Below are positions 8,529 to 16,812 of a stretch of DNA of 64,000 nt, in pieces. A program made the position numbers and the translations under genes. Under the pieces are notes generated by a model. The model saw only the letters and a list, made by a program, of their open reading frames with translations. It made no database searches and was not told the origin of the DNA. How positions within the stretch are numbered: the first letter of the stretch is position 1; every line of letters starts with the position of its first letter. The stretch covers positions 62,001-126,000 of the forward strand of contig NZ_JAASQT010000007.1 in the NCBI RefSeq assembly GCF_011761985.1, read 5' to 3'. This stretch comes from Brevundimonas terrae (GTDB taxonomy: Bacteria; Pseudomonadota; Alphaproteobacteria; Caulobacterales; Caulobacteraceae).

Positions 8529-8835
8529 AAGTATTCGCCAGTAATGGTGCCAATATTCTCGTTTTATTGTTTTCCGAACGAATGTTCATTCTATGCACAC
8601 AGAAACGCAGAGTTTTCTGCTGGTAAAGCCTTCCCGTAACTGTGATCTACTGGTTTTGGAAATGCTTTGCCGATCAGACACTTTCCACATTTTTGCCACA
8701 AATGAATCTGCTGAAATTTAGATAAACTCTTTAAATTACAGTGTTATTCACGAAAAAGTGGATCGCAACAGGCCGGCAGAGCGTTAGCGTAGGGTCAGAG
8801 GATGCACCGTTCGCGGTGGATGGAGAGGGTCTGCT
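8529..8835. other. AT-rich intergenic region with UUCG hairpin
   Basis: No gene is seen. The stretch is clearly AT-richer than its surroundings. Its end carries a perfect CACCG-TTCG-CGGTG hairpin (8805-8818) immediately before the ribosome site (GGAGAGGG, 8822-8829) of the next gene. Confidence 0.5.
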
Positions 8836-9159
8836 ATGGTTCAGTCGTGGGGGCTGGAGGCGGCACGCAACGTGCTGCGCTCGTGGGCGAGACAGCGCGT
8901 GGACGAGGCCACGCGCAAGGATGGTCTTGCCGTACAGTTTGACGGTCTGGAAGCGTGGCTTCTGGCGCAGGATCCGCACACTCTTGAGGAGGCAGAGCGG
9001 ATATTGTCTATTCTGGATGCGTTCCAGAACGGACGCACGGAGGGTCTGGATGCGCTGACCCGCGCCGGCGGCGAACACCGCCGTGACGGTGTGCCGGAAT
9101 CACGTGTCAGCCACAGCTTCGCGCCAAGGGCCTATGGGCCGATGGGCGGTCGCGCCTGA
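8836..9159 (+). CDS. Small protein of unknown function
   Basis: This 107-residue soluble, charged protein is not one I recognise. The first 75 residues look helical (repeated Ala, Arg, Leu and Glu); the last 30 are polar and contain Pro and Gly. A good ribosome site (GGAGAGGG) sits 6 bases before the ATG, which supports a real gene. There is no signal peptide or membrane segment. It is followed by a hairpin shared with the convergent DUF983 gene. Confidence 0.6.
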   Translation: MVQSWGLEAARNVLRSWARQRVDEATRKDGLAVQFDGLEAWLLAQDPHTLEEAERILSILDAFQNGRTEGLDALTRAGGEHRRDGVPESRVSHSFAPRAYGPMGGRA

Positions 9160-9184
9160 CACATTCGTAGATATATAGACGGAA

Positions 9185-9213
9185 GGCCCGCTTCGATCAG
9201 AAGCGGGCTTCTT
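9185..9213. terminator. Shared hairpin terminator between convergent genes
   Basis: A 9-bp stem GCCCGCTTC/GAAGCGGGC (9186-9194, 9200-9208) with loop GATCA overlaps the stop codon and last codons of the DUF983 gene. T-rich flanks are short, so strength is uncertain. Confidence 0.5.
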
Positions 9214-9586
9214 TGGCCTTGTGGCGGTACTGGGCCGCAGCCATCCAGCCCTTGACCGGACGCAGCATCCACATGCAGGCGGCGATGATGATCGGGAAGG
9301 TCAGCACCAGATGGACCCAGAAGGGCGGCTCGACGGTGAATTGGAAGACCATGAAGCCTGCCATGCCCAGGGTGCCGACAATCGACATGACGAAAAATGC
9401 CGGACCGTCTGCCGTATCGGCAAAGCTGTAATCCAGACCGCAAGCGGTGCATTTTTCGGCGATGGTCAGATAGCCTTTCAGCAGCGGTCCCTTACCGCAG
9501 CGCGGGCAACGGCAACGGATACCCGTCATAACGGGGCTGAGCGGGGGATAGGCATCTTCTGACACTAGCGTCTCCTTGAACGACAC
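9197..9586 (-). CDS. DUF983 membrane protein
   Basis: The 129-residue protein has two CXXC pairs near the N-terminus (CPRCGKGPLL and CTACG) forming a probable zinc ribbon. Two membrane helices follow at about 65-85 and 90-108. This is the DUF983 family, common in alphaproteobacteria, often near cytochrome oxidase assembly genes but here isolated. The function is unknown. Confidence 0.9.
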   Translation of the reverse strand: MSFKETLVSEDAYPPLSPVMTGIRCRCPRCGKGPLLKGYLTIAEKCTACGLDYSFADTADGPAFFVMSIVGTLGMAGFMVFQFTVEPPFWVHLVLTFPIIIAACMWMLRPVKGWMAAAQYRHKAKEARF

Positions 9587-9718
9587 CCGAATGGCACCTT
9601 GAAAGACCGAAGGTCTATGTCGGATTTTCCGTATCGGGTTTCAAGCGGTCGTTTTGTCCAACCAAGCTTAACCGGCGTTAACGACGAGGAAAGCGGTTTG
9701 GGGCGATAAGAGCGGAAT

Positions 9719-12661
9719 ATGTCCGGGGCCAATGTCACCAAGCGTGTGTTGAAATCCTCTGTAGCGGTCGCCGCTGCGGGGATATTGGTGTTTGTGCCGC
9801 TGGATACGCCGCTTGAAACCTCGTCGGCCTTTGCCCAAACGGGAGCAACGGGTGCGCGGCGCGGTGCCGAGCCGATCGATATTCGCATCGGGGCCAATGC
9901 GGCCTTTACGCGCATCGAGTTCGCCGGTGTCATCGGGCGTCGTGCGCGGGTGCGACAGGACGGACAGCAGGTCGTTGTGCGACTGGCCTCGACCGCAGCC
10001 CCCGATATCAGCCGCCTTCGCGTTGATCCGCCCAAGGGCGTGGACAAGGTGGAAACCCGTGCCGTCACCGGCGGTACGGAGATTATACTGACCCTGAGTG
10101 CAGGGGCAGAGGCCGGAACCGGTACAGCCGATGGCGCGGTGTGGCTGAATATCCGCCCGCAAGGCGCACCGGCCAGCAGCACGCAACGGGCCATCAATAC
10201 CCGCGTGCCGGTTGCGATCAGTCGCGAGAATGGCCGCACCACCCTGAATTTCGCATGGTCTTCTCCGGTCGCAGCGGCCGTGTTCCGTCGTGGCAATGCG
10301 GTGTGGGCCGTGTTCGACGCCAAAGGCCGGATGGAGATCAAGACCGGCGAGGGCAATGGCGTGCGCTGGGCCTCGGGACCGGACTATACCGTGGTGCGGA
10401 TCGACGCCCCTGCGGGACAAGCGATTTCAGCCCGCTCCGAAGGCTCGAACTGGATTGTGGCGCTCGGCTCCGGCACAGCGGGCGAGGCCGTCGAGATTGT
10501 CCGCGATGACGAGATCAAGGCCAGTCTGGCTGCGCAAATGGCCGGTGCGCGACGCACCATCTGGCTGACAGACCCGATGAGCGGGGACCGTATGGCAGTG
10601 GTGCCTGCACTGGGTCCGGTCAAAGGCGTTCAAAGCGGCCGCCGCTCGGTCGATGCCCATATTATGCCGACGGCACAGGGCGTGGCGGTCGAAGCCTTTG
10701 CAGATGATGTGACGGTGGAAACCTCGGCGGATCGCGTGGTTGTCAGCCGTCGTGGCGGACTGAAACTGTCTTCGCCGGATGTGGCATTGTCGGCAGCGGC
10801 GATGCCGATGATCGACGCGCCCAAGGCTGCCCGATATCCTGCGCTGATCCAGACACAATGGGGCGAGACGGGCACGGCGGGCTTTGCCGCCCGCCACCGC
10901 GAGCTACAGACCGCCGCCACCGAAGAAATGGCGCGCGCCACCGAGGATCCTAAAACCGGCACCCATGCGCGCATGGCCTATGCGCGTTTTCTGGTCGGCT
11001 CGGGTCTGCATTACGAGGCGATTGGCCTGCTGAATGCCCTGATCGAACAGACCCCCGGTATGCTGGGCGTGGCCGAGGTGCGCGGTCTGCGCGGCGCGGC
11101 GCGGGCCTCGATCGGACGACTGGCCGAGGCGGAAACCGATTTTACGTCGGGGGCGCTGGCGGGCGATCCGGCCACGCGCATCTGGCAGGGCTATATTGCC
11201 GCCCAGCAGAGCGACTGGGCCACGGCGCGGCGTATGTTCTCGGCGGGAGCCAGCGCGGTCGATACCTTCCCCGCCGAATGGCGCGCCCGTTTTGCCACGG
11301 CCCATGCGCTGGCGGCGATGGAGACCGGCGACAGGCAGGGTGCAAAAGAGCTTCTGGACTATGTGTTCGCCCTTCCGGCGGTTCCGGCCCCGGATCGTCT
11401 GGCCGCGCGTCTGGTACAGGCCAAGCTGCTGGAACTGGAAGGCCAAAAGGATCGCGCACTGGCCATCTACAAGGCCGCATCGCGGGCAGGGCTTCAGAAT
11501 ATTGCCACCACGGCCAAGCTGGGCGCTGTGCGTCTGTCGCTGGCCAAGGGCGCGATGAATGCCGATCAAGCCGCTCGCGAACTGGAGCAGTTGAAATGGC
11601 GCTGGCGTGGTGACGGGGTTGAACTGGCGGTCATCCAGTCGCTGGGCGAGCTTTATCTGTCGCAGGGGCGTTATCGCGAAGCTTTGACGACGCTGAAGAC
11701 ACCGGGGGCCAGTATTGCCAACCTGCCGGGTGGCACCAAGCTTCAGGCCGATCTGGACCGTGCCTTCCGTGCCCTGTTCCTTGAAGGCGCAGCCGATGGG
11801 CTTCAGCCGGTTCAGGCGCTGGCCCTGTTCTTTGATTTCCGTGAACTGACGCCTGTCGGGGCCGATGGTGACGAGATGGTGCGTCGACTGGCGCGCCGTC
11901 TGATCGATGTCGACCTGCTGGATCAGGCTGCAGAGCTGCTGAAATATCAGGCCGAGAACCGTCTGGACGGTGTGGCCAAGGCTCAGGTCTCGGCCAATCT
12001 GGCGGCGGTCTTGCTGATGAACCGTCAGCCGGAACCGGCGCTACAGGCCTTGTGGACGTCGCGCAGTACCCTGTTGCCGGTCGCGGTGGCCACAGAGCGT
12101 CGGGCACTGGAGGCGCGCGCCTTGATGGAACTGGGTCGCTATGACCACGCACTCGAGATTCTGGGGCGCGATAACGGTGCCTCGGCCCGACAGGTGCGTG
12201 CCGAGATTTTGTGGAAGCAGGAACAATGGGGCGGTGCCGCTGCCCTGTATGAACAGGCACTGGGCGAGCGTTGGCGCGATACGGCTATTCCGCTGACCGC
12301 CAGCGAAGAAACGCAGGTGATCCGTGCGGGCGTCGGCTATTCGCTGGCCAATAATGCGGCTGCGGTAACGCGTCTGTCGCAACGCTATGGCGGCTTTGCC
12401 CAAGGGGCGCGTTCACCGGGGGCGATGCGGATTGCTCTGGCAGGACTGGACGGGCAGGGCAGTGGCGGGGTCGAGAACTTCTCGAACCTGACGGCACAGG
12501 CCGATGCCTATGCGGGCTGGATTTCCCAGACCAAGGCCAAGTTCCGCGAACAGACGGCGTCGCAAGCTGCGCCAGCCAGTCCGCCGGTTCCTGCGCGTGC
12601 CGAACCTGCGGCAGCACCTGCTGCGGCACCGGCCGCCGCGCCTGCTGCGACCAAGCGATAG
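9719..12661 (+). CDS. Large secreted TPR protein with N-terminal AMIN-like region
   Basis: This 980-residue precursor has a Sec signal (about 1-40, ending SSAFAQ). A beta-rich region (about 52-360) begins IDIRIGANAAFTRIEF, reminiscent of AMIN-type peptidoglycan or polar-targeting domains. A long helical part (about 385-930) has TPR-like repeats, and the tail is Ala/Pro-rich. It is presumably periplasmic. It sits next to the flagellar genes, but a direct role in motility is only inference. Upstream is TTAACCGGCGTTAAC (9668-9682), two CtrA-like half-sites with a 6-base spacer. Confidence 0.8.
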   Translation: MSGANVTKRVLKSSVAVAAAGILVFVPLDTPLETSSAFAQTGATGARRGAEPIDIRIGANAAFTRIEFAGVIGRRARVRQDGQQVVVRLASTAAPDISRLRVDPPKGVDKVETRAVTGGTEIILTLSAGAEAGTGTADGAVWLNIRPQGAPASSTQRAINTRVPVAISRENGRTTLNFAWSSPVAAAVFRRGNAVWAVFDAKGRMEIKTGEGNGVRWASGPDYTVVRIDAPAGQAISARSEGSNWIVALGSGTAGEAVEIVRDDEIKASLAAQMAGARRTIWLTDPMSGDRMAVVPALGPVKGVQSGRRSVDAHIMPTAQGVAVEAFADDVTVETSADRVVVSRRGGLKLSSPDVALSAAAMPMIDAPKAARYPALIQTQWGETGTAGFAARHRELQTAATEEMARATEDPKTGTHARMAYARFLVGSGLHYEAIGLLNALIEQTPGMLGVAEVRGLRGAARASIGRLAEAETDFTSGALAGDPATRIWQGYIAAQQSDWATARRMFSAGASAVDTFPAEWRARFATAHALAAMETGDRQGAKELLDYVFALPAVPAPDRLAARLVQAKLLELEGQKDRALAIYKAASRAGLQNIATTAKLGAVRLSLAKGAMNADQAARELEQLKWRWRGDGVELAVIQSLGELYLSQGRYREALTTLKTPGASIANLPGGTKLQADLDRAFRALFLEGAADGLQPVQALALFFDFRELTPVGADGDEMVRRLARRLIDVDLLDQAAELLKYQAENRLDGVAKAQVSANLAAVLLMNRQPEPALQALWTSRSTLLPVAVATERRALEARALMELGRYDHALEILGRDNGASARQVRAEILWKQEQWGGAAALYEQALGERWRDTAIPLTASEETQVIRAGVGYSLANNAAAVTRLSQRYGGFAQGARSPGAMRIALAGLDGQGSGGVENFSNLTAQADAYAGWISQTKAKFREQTASQAAPASPPVPARAEPAAAPAAAPAAAPAATKR

Positions 12662-12772
12662 ATTTTAATATAGTCGGGTGGGTGGCCCTTGGGGCCTCTT
12701 CACAGCGGTGCAATAGCTTGGGGCTAATGGCTGGGGCTGTGGCATCGGCCCGCATTGCGCGTGACCGGAATG

Positions 12773-12804
12773 AAAAACGGCGGCTCCGCAGGGAGCCGCC
12801 GTTT
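12773..12804 (-). terminator. Rho-independent terminator after the HU gene
   Basis: An 11-bp stem ACGGCGGCTCC/GGAGCCGCCGT with a 4-base loop is followed on the minus strand by a run of T. It would also receive rightward transcripts from the TPR gene. Confidence 0.88.
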
Positions 12805-12815
12805 CCAGATCAGGA

Positions 12816-13094
12816 TTAGCTGTTCACAGCGTCCTTGAGCGGCTTCGACACGCGGAAGCGCACAGCCTTCGAGGCCGGGATCTTGATCGTAGCGCCGGTG
12901 GCCGGGTTGCGGCCTTCGCGCTCTGCACGCTCGGCAGTGTCGAACACGCCCAGGTTCGAGATGCGCACGTCACCACCAGCCTTGAGCGACTTGTGGATGT
13001 TCTCGACGATCGCGGTCAGCACCTTGCCGGCGTCTGCCTGCGAAACACCTGCGTCCTTGGCGACGGCGGCGATCAGTTCGGCTTGAGTGGTCAT
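12816..13094 (-). CDS. hup: HU-family DNA-binding protein
   Basis: The 92-residue protein has the HU fold: ELIAAVAKDAGVS, GDVRISNLGVF, then the DNA-arm segment REGRNPATGATIKIPASKAVRF. HU bends DNA and organises the nucleoid. The ATG at 13094 is chosen because upstream residues in the open frame have no HU similarity. It is monocistronic with its own terminator. Confidence 0.96.
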   Translation of the reverse strand: MTTQAELIAAVAKDAGVSQADAGKVLTAIVENIHKSLKAGGDVRISNLGVFDTAERAEREGRNPATGATIKIPASKAVRFRVSKPLKDAVNS

Positions 13095-13210
13095 AAGGGT
13101 TGTTTCCCAGAGTGGTCGCCCGTGAACATAGGGCGGAGATGATGGATCAACGACGGTTTGGGGCGATTTGGCAAGCCCCGACAAGCCGCAAAATCAATGA
13201 CAGTGGGGAT

Positions 13211-14017
13211 TTATCCCCCGCCAGCTGCTCTTTGGAAGCTCTCGACGAGGCTTCCGGCGACCAAACGCCAGCCATCAACCAGCACGAAAAAGATCAGCTT
13301 GAAGGGTAGGGATACAACCACAGGGGGAAGCATCATCATACCCATCGACATGAGCACGCTGGCGACCACCAAATCGATCACAAGGAACGGAACGAAAAGG
13401 AGAAATCCGATTTCGAAGGCCTTCTTGAGCTCACTGATCATGAAGGCCGGAGTGACCACCCGAAGGGGCAGTTCCTGCACGTCGGTCGGGGGCTCTATTT
13501 TCGACAGTCGTGTGAACAGGGCGAGGTCGCTGCGGTCTACCTGAGCCAGCATGAAGGTTTTTACCGGTTCGGAGGCTGCATCGAAGGCCTGAGGCAGTTC
13601 CATCTGCTGATCCATGAGGGGGCGGACCCCCGAATCATAGGCGTCCTGCCATGTCGGAGCCATGACGATGGCCGACAAAAACAGCGCCAGTGAGACCAGA
13701 ACAGCATTGGGCGGGGACTGCTGGAGGCCCAGCGCTGTCCGCAGCAGAGACAGCACCACGACAATGCGCACAAAGCTGGTGGTCATGATGACAATGGACG
13801 GGGCCAGAGACAGCACCGTCATCAGGGCAACAAGCTGCACCACCCGTTCGGACAGGCCGGCACCCGTCCCCAGATCAATATTGATGGCCGACTGGGCCAA
13901 GGCGGCGACGGGCCATGCCACACAGGCCAGCGTGGCCAGCAGCGACAACAGGGCGGCGCGTTTCAGATCGGCCTTGCTCGGCATGCCGAAAATGGCAGCA
14001 CGCTTAGAAGAGGTCAT
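13211..14017 (-). CDS. fliP: Flagellar export apparatus protein FliP
   Basis: This is 268 residues from the ATG at 14017, with a cleaved signal peptide (ending about VAALAQS). The conserved FliP segments are present: LSLAPSIVIMTTSFVRIVVVLS, LQQSPPNAVLVSLALFLS, PAFMISELKKAFEIGF and SMGMMMLPP. It forms the FliP5-FliQ4-FliR1 export gate at the base of the flagellum. The start overlaps the end of fliO by 14 bases. A later ATG (MPSKADLKRAALL) is a possible alternative. It is read away from flgB. Confidence 0.96.
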   Translation of the reverse strand: MTSSKRAAIFGMPSKADLKRAALLSLLATLACVAWPVAALAQSAINIDLGTGAGLSERVVQLVALMTVLSLAPSIVIMTTSFVRIVVVLSLLRTALGLQQSPPNAVLVSLALFLSAIVMAPTWQDAYDSGVRPLMDQQMELPQAFDAASEPVKTFMLAQVDRSDLALFTRLSKIEPPTDVQELPLRVVTPAFMISELKKAFEIGFLLFVPFLVIDLVVASVLMSMGMMMLPPVVVSLPFKLIFFVLVDGWRLVAGSLVESFQRAAGGG

Positions 14018-14333
14018 GGCCGCTCTCCCGTTGCAGGTTGTCGCGGTCGGTTTGAACCGGTGCGACCGGACCACGCGGCTCGATCAGTTCGCGGCCCTCG
14101 CCCAGAAGGATCAGGCGTTCTTCCTGATCGACGCGGACCAGAACCAGACGGCGCGAGGGATCGAGAATCAGGGTTTCGATGACCTTCAGGCGCCGCTCCC
14201 TGCGCTCGCCATGGGTTTGCAGGCGGGCCATCAGTTCGGGCGCATAACGGCGGACCGCATAGGCGGCCAGACCGATCAGGCCCAGCGTAATGGCGAGGCC
14301 AAAAACGGCCCTCAGCAGGTCAATCCAGTTCAT
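14004..14333 (-). CDS. fliO: Flagellar biosynthesis protein FliO
   Basis: The 109-residue protein has one N-terminal membrane helix (LLRAVFGLAITLGLIGLAAY). A cytoplasmic part contains RRLKVIETLILDPSRRLVLVRVD, the FliO/MopB signature. It helps FliP assemble into the export gate. The ATG at 14333 begins directly at the family start. It is first in the leftward fliO-fliP pair and divergent from flgB; both probably share the CtrA box at 14430-14445. Confidence 0.92.
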   Translation of the reverse strand: MNWIDLLRAVFGLAITLGLIGLAAYAVRRYAPELMARLQTHGERRERRLKVIETLILDPSRRLVLVRVDQEERLILLGEGRELIEPRGPVAPVQTDRDNLQRESGHDLF

Positions 14334-14429
14334 CGCCAGTTCTTCGAATGTGCGTGGGCCACAGCTTGCGCCGTACGGGCGCATCGCATGATCGCGCCCT
14401 GGTTAAAGCGAAGGTTTCCGACAACGTGG

Positions 14430-14445
14430 TTAACACCGCTTTAAG
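14430..14445. promoter_or_regulatory. CtrA box between fliO and flgB
   Basis: TTAACACCGCTTTAAG fits the full TTAA-N7-TTAA consensus for the cell-cycle regulator CtrA. It lies 96 bases from the fliO start and 74 bases from the flgB start, in the divergent promoter region. In Caulobacter, early flagellar operons are CtrA-activated. Binding here is predicted, not shown. Confidence 0.7.
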
Positions 14446-14518
14446 ATATAGAAGCTATTAACCCTATAGGCGGCAAATTCTGCCGATCTCGTTTCCGATG
14501 CCGCTTTTGGGAGGGGCC

Positions 14519-14926
14519 ATGTCCGTAACCGACCTGTCGCTTCTGAACCAGATCAAGGGTCGCCTTGGCTGGCTGGATGATCGCCAGCGCGTGATCGCCC
14601 AGAACGTCGCCAACTCTGACACCCCCGGCTATGGCGCGCGTGACCTGACGGTCCCGACCGATTTTGCCGCGGCGATGAACAAAGATCGCAGTGTGCGGGT
14701 AATGACCACCCATGCGGCCCATATCGCACCGGCAGGACAGCCGGTCCGCTTTGATGTGAACCGCGCCCCCGACAGCGAAACCACGCTGGATGGCAACTCG
14801 GTGGTGGTCGAAGAACAGATGCTGAAAATGGCCGAAAGCCGCGCCGCCTATGATGCGGCCATCGGCTTTTATCAAAAATCCATGCAAATGATCCGCCTTG
14901 CTGCGCGCAAGCCGGGTGCTGGCTGA
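14519..14926 (+). CDS. flgB: Flagellar basal-body rod protein FlgB
   Basis: The 135-residue proximal rod protein has the conserved N-terminal rod motif (RQRVIAQNVANSDTPGYGARDL) and C-terminal helix (MLKMAESRAAYDAAIGFY). It is exported through the flagellar apparatus and assembles first in the rod with FlgC and FliE. The ATG at 14519 follows a GGGAGGGG ribosome site. It is first gene of flgB-flgC-fliE. Confidence 0.96.
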   Translation: MSVTDLSLLNQIKGRLGWLDDRQRVIAQNVANSDTPGYGARDLTVPTDFAAAMNKDRSVRVMTTHAAHIAPAGQPVRFDVNRAPDSETTLDGNSVVVEEQMLKMAESRAAYDAAIGFYQKSMQMIRLAARKPGAG

Positions 14927-14942
14927 TTGCGAGGAATGAATC

Positions 14943-15377
14943 ATGGCTGATCCGATTAATGGTCGCCCCGCGACCGCGCGCAATCCGGCCATGGGCGTGG
15001 CGGCAAGCGCCCTGCGCGCGCAACAGTCGCGTATGCGGGTGATTGCCGAGAACATCGCCAATGCCAACTCGACCGCGCCGGTGGCCGGTGGTGATCCCTA
15101 TCGTCGCCAGATGCCGGTGTTTCAGGCGCGTGACCTGAATGGCGCGACGGGCGTTGTTCTGGCCGATGTGCGTACCGACCAGAGCGCTTTCAAGCTGGAC
15201 TATGATCCGTCGCATCCGGCCGCCAATGCCGAAGGCTATGTGCAGCGCCCGAACGTGGACACCCTCGTCGAGGCCATGGACATGCGCGAGGCGCAGCGCG
15301 CCTACGAGGCCAACCTCAATGTCATCGAGACAGCGCGTGCGATGGAATCGCGCACGCTCGACATCATCAAACGCTAG
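14943..15377 (+). CDS. flgC: Flagellar basal-body rod protein FlgC
   Basis: The 144-residue rod protein shows the family motif RMRVIAENIANANST near the N-terminus, the YRRQMPVF segment, and a C-terminal helix ending ESRTLDIIKR. It assembles next to FlgB in the proximal rod. It starts 16 bases after flgB and is followed by fliE after 15 bases, so the three form one operon. Confidence 0.97.
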   Translation: MADPINGRPATARNPAMGVAASALRAQQSRMRVIAENIANANSTAPVAGGDPYRRQMPVFQARDLNGATGVVLADVRTDQSAFKLDYDPSHPAANAEGYVQRPNVDTLVEAMDMREAQRAYEANLNVIETARAMESRTLDIIKR

Positions 15378-15392
15378 GGCGGGGACTAGTCC

Positions 15393-15704
15393 ATGAATCC
15401 GATGATGGCGGCTCGCCTCTATTCCAGCGTTCAGGGCGGTTCCATGCCGTCCTCGCCGACGCCGCAGGCCAATCCCGCCGCCGAAGGTCCGGGCTTTGCA
15501 GACATGCTGAAATCGGTGGTCAGCCAGACCGCCGAACAGACGCGCGGTGCCGAGATGCAGATGGCCCAGAATGTTCAGGGCCAAGGCAATCTGATCGATG
15601 TGGTGACATCCATCAGCGCCGCCGAGGCCTCGCTGGAAACCGTTCTGGCGGTCCGCGATCAAGTGATTTCGGCCTATAAGGAAATCATGGCCATGCCGAT
15701 CTAA
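15393..15704 (+). CDS. fliE: Flagellar hook-basal body complex protein FliE
   Basis: The 103-residue FliE links the MS ring/export gate to the rod. The conserved C-terminal part runs from GFADMLKSVV to VRDQVISAYKEIMAMPI, and ISAAEASLETVLAVRD is diagnostic. The N-terminal 30 residues are variable and Pro/Ser-rich. It is last gene of the flgB operon, with a terminator 30 bases beyond. Confidence 0.95.
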   Translation: MNPMMAARLYSSVQGGSMPSSPTPQANPAAEGPGFADMLKSVVSQTAEQTRGAEMQMAQNVQGQGNLIDVVTSISAAEASLETVLAVRDQVISAYKEIMAMPI

Positions 15705-15730
15705 CGGCAGGCCAACACAGACAGAATTAG

Positions 15731-15762
15731 AAAAGGGCGGCTCCCGATGGAGCCGCCCTTGT
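15731..15762. terminator. Bidirectional terminator between fliE and folE
   Basis: A perfect 12-bp stem AAGGGCGGCTCC/GGAGCCGCCCTT with loop CGAT is flanked by A on the left and T on the right, serving the convergent fliE and folE genes. Confidence 0.88.
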
Positions 15763-15782
15763 TCGTGGTGGATCTGAAAAGA

Positions 15783-16370
15783 TCAGTTGCGGACGAGGCG
15801 CAGGAATTCCTCACGGGTACGCGGGTCTTCGCGCACGGTGCCGAGCAGACACGAGGTGATGAGGGTGGAGTTGGGCAGGTTCACACCGCGCATGGTCATG
15901 CACGAATGTTCGGCCTCGATCACCACACCCACGCCGTGCGGTTGCAGCACGTCCATGATGGTGTTGGCGATTTCCGCCGTCATTTTTTCCTGAATCTGCA
16001 GGCGACGGCCAAAGCCCTGAACCACGCGGGCCAGCTTGGAAATGCCGACGACGCGGTTGGTCGGCAGATAGGCCACATGGGCGCGGCCAATGACCGGCAG
16101 CATATGGTGTTCGCAGTGCGAGACGAAACGGATGTCCTTCAGGACCACCAGTTCGTCATAACCGCCGACCTCTTCAAAGGTGCGCTCCAGATATTCGCGC
16201 GGGTCGGTATGATAGCCCTCGAACAGTTCGCGATAGGATTTGGTCACGCGTTTGGGCGTGTCCAGCAGGCCTTCGCGGTCGGGATTATCGCCCGCCCAGC
16301 GGATCAGGGTGCGGACGGCGGCTTCGGCCTCTTCCTGAGAGACGCCTTGGGAATGATCATGGTCACACAT
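15783..16370 (-). CDS. folE: GTP cyclohydrolase I
   Basis: The 195-residue enzyme converts GTP to dihydroneopterin triphosphate, the first step of folate and pterin synthesis. Visible signatures are [19 protein letters not shown] with zinc-binding Cys and His, [11 protein letters not shown], and the late [11 protein letters not shown] giving the second zinc Cys. The ATG at 16370 (MCDHDHSQG) is preferred; the frame extends 18 residues upstream without similarity. It is inserted between two flagellar operons and read against them. Confidence 0.95.
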   Translation of the reverse strand: MCDHDHSQGVSQEEAEAAVRTLIRWAGDNPDREGLLDTPKRVTKSYRELFEGYHTDPREYLERTFEEVGGYDELVVLKDIRFVSHCEHHMLPVIGRAHVAYLPTNRVVGISKLARVVQGFGRRLQIQEKMTAEIANTIMDVLQPHGVGVVIEAEHSCMTMRGVNLPNSTLITSCLLGTVREDPRTREEFLRLVRN

Positions 16371-16484
16371 AACTGGCCTTGTAGGACAGGCAATCGCATT
16401 TGGGGAGAGGCGATAGACCTCCATTCGTCACAGGACCGTTTCTGTAGTGGTCTTGCGGGCCAAATCAGGTTTTGATCTGCGAGG

Positions 16485-16503
16485 TTATCAAGTCGTTAAC
16501 CAT
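16485..16503 (+). promoter_or_regulatory. CtrA box upstream of fliQ
   Basis: TTAT-CAAGTCG-TTAACCAT is a CtrA site with one mismatch in the left half and an exact TTAACCAT right half. It ends 38 bases before the fliQ start. The fliQ promoter of Caulobacter is a known CtrA target, which supports the reading. Confidence 0.68.
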
Positions 16504-16541
16504 AGTGTCGGCATTTTCTGCCCAGTGAAGCGGAGCGGTTG

Positions 16542-16805
16542 ATGAGCGGCGCAGAAGTTCTGGATATTGGACGCGATGCCCTTTGGCTGACGATCCAGCT
16601 TTGCCTGCCTGCGCTGGTGGTGGCTCTGGTCGTGGGTGTGGCGATCGGTCTGTTTCAGGCCCTGACCCAGATTCAGGAACAGACACTGGTGTATGCGCCT
16701 AAAATTATTGCCATTTTTATCTCGCTTCTGCTGTTCCTGCCCTTGATGGGCGCGCTGCTGGGGGCGTTCATGCGCGACATCGCGGCGCGGATCGCGGGCA
16801 TCTAG
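16542..16805 (+). CDS. fliQ: Flagellar export protein FliQ
   Basis: The 87-residue protein has two membrane helices (about 17-40 and 52-75) and the family motif GLFQALTQIQEQTLVYAPKI. It is part of the FliPQR export gate. ATG at 16542 is chosen; a TTG three bases earlier is in frame. It is first of fliQ-fliR-flhB. Confidence 0.95.
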   Translation: MSGAEVLDIGRDALWLTIQLCLPALVVALVVGVAIGLFQALTQIQEQTLVYAPKIIAIFISLLLFLPLMGALLGAFMRDIAARIAGI

Positions 16806-16812
16806 GTCCGGC

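Noticed and set aside
9668..9682. TTAACCGGCGTTAAC as a CtrA box
   Set aside because: The spacer is 6 bases rather than 7, so it does not fit the consensus; noted only in the TPR gene entry.
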